Assembly: GCF_024129355.1 (NCBI RefSeq)
Contig: NZ_JAMXXP010000033.1
Location: 1 to 33,492 of the forward strand
Length of the DNA: 33,492 nucleotides
From: Acinetobacter lwoffii
Lineage (GTDB): Bacteria; Pseudomonadota; Gammaproteobacteria; Pseudomonadales; Moraxellaceae
Direction of reading: 5' to 3'
The position numbers and the translations under genes were made by a program. Each line of letters starts with the position of its first letter. The stretch's first letter is position 1. Below, one piece after another: positions 33,461 to 33,492 of the stretch. Under the pieces are notes generated by a model. That model worked only from the letters and a program-made list of their open reading frames with translations. It was not told the origin of the DNA and ran no database searches.

Positions 33461-33492
33461 ATGAGTGCAAACAAACACTTTAACGACCAGGA
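33461..33492 (+). CDS. Possible start of a gene cut by the window end
   Basis: An ATG at 33461 opens a frame (MSANKHFNDQ) that remains open to the last base. Only ten codons are visible and no good ribosome binding site precedes it, so this may be the beginning of the next gene or chance. Confidence 0.25.
   Translation, partial: MSANKHFNDQ

Overview
The window looks like chromosomal DNA from an Acinetobacter species. It is moderately AT-rich with AT-rich intergenic stretches. The OmpA encoded at 12451-13509 has the typical Acinetobacter signal peptide and a C-terminal peptidoglycan-binding domain. The remaining genes (AcnD, XanP, LysP, RsmC, TypA, MutM) are ordinary gammaproteobacterial housekeeping and catabolic genes. 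The species cannot be decided from the sequence alone.

Layout. 1-5200 (mostly minus strand): a small His-rich membrane protein, a thiolase/multifunctional beta-oxidation pair, and an AraC-type regulator. The regulator is divergent from an alpha-methylacyl-CoA racemase-like gene (5410-6531), so 637-6531 reads as a fatty-acyl-CoA catabolic locus. 6786-8907: sulfite/nitrite reductase and its DUF934 partner, overlapping by 8 bp. 8908-9465: an AT-rich insertion with one small membrane-protein gene resembling superinfection-exclusion (SieB-like) proteins. It is followed by a second, 97% identical copy of the last 42 codons of the DUF934 gene and a second version of its terminator. 9660-12076 (minus): a VOC/PhnB-like protein, an acetyl-CoA acetyltransferase and a lone FimT/GspH-type pseudopilin. 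12312-14147: ompA with a clear promoter, then a C39-peptidase-like protein that lacks the catalytic cysteine. 14201-18135 (minus): lysP, rsmC (coupled to lysP) and xanP. 18310-20767: typA and mscL. 20850-21991 (minus): mutM-ppiC, overlapping by 4 bp. 22391-25842: an OprB-type porin, an Old Yellow Enzyme and an AEC transporter. 25926-30220: a Sel1-repeat protein, an unknown small protein, YgfZ and a large multicopper oxidase. 30735-33353: acnD (2-methylcitrate pathway). The first codons of another gene may lie at the right edge.

The most notable structure is the single-gene cassette at 8779-9645. A probable phage-exclusion gene sits behind a conserved sulfur-assimilation gene, flanked by a direct repeat of that gene's 3' end. 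The four coding differences between the repeats all fall at synonymous third positions, and the terminators have diverged but still fold. This suggests that the cassette arrived from a related strain carrying its own gene end, leaving the host operon intact and the old gene end as debris. Other points for follow-up are an exact CRP-type palindrome upstream of the multicopper oxidase, a seven-codon ORF behind a perfect Shine-Dalgarno sequence upstream of the porin, the cysteine-less C39-like protein, and a multi-hairpin intergenic repeat family.
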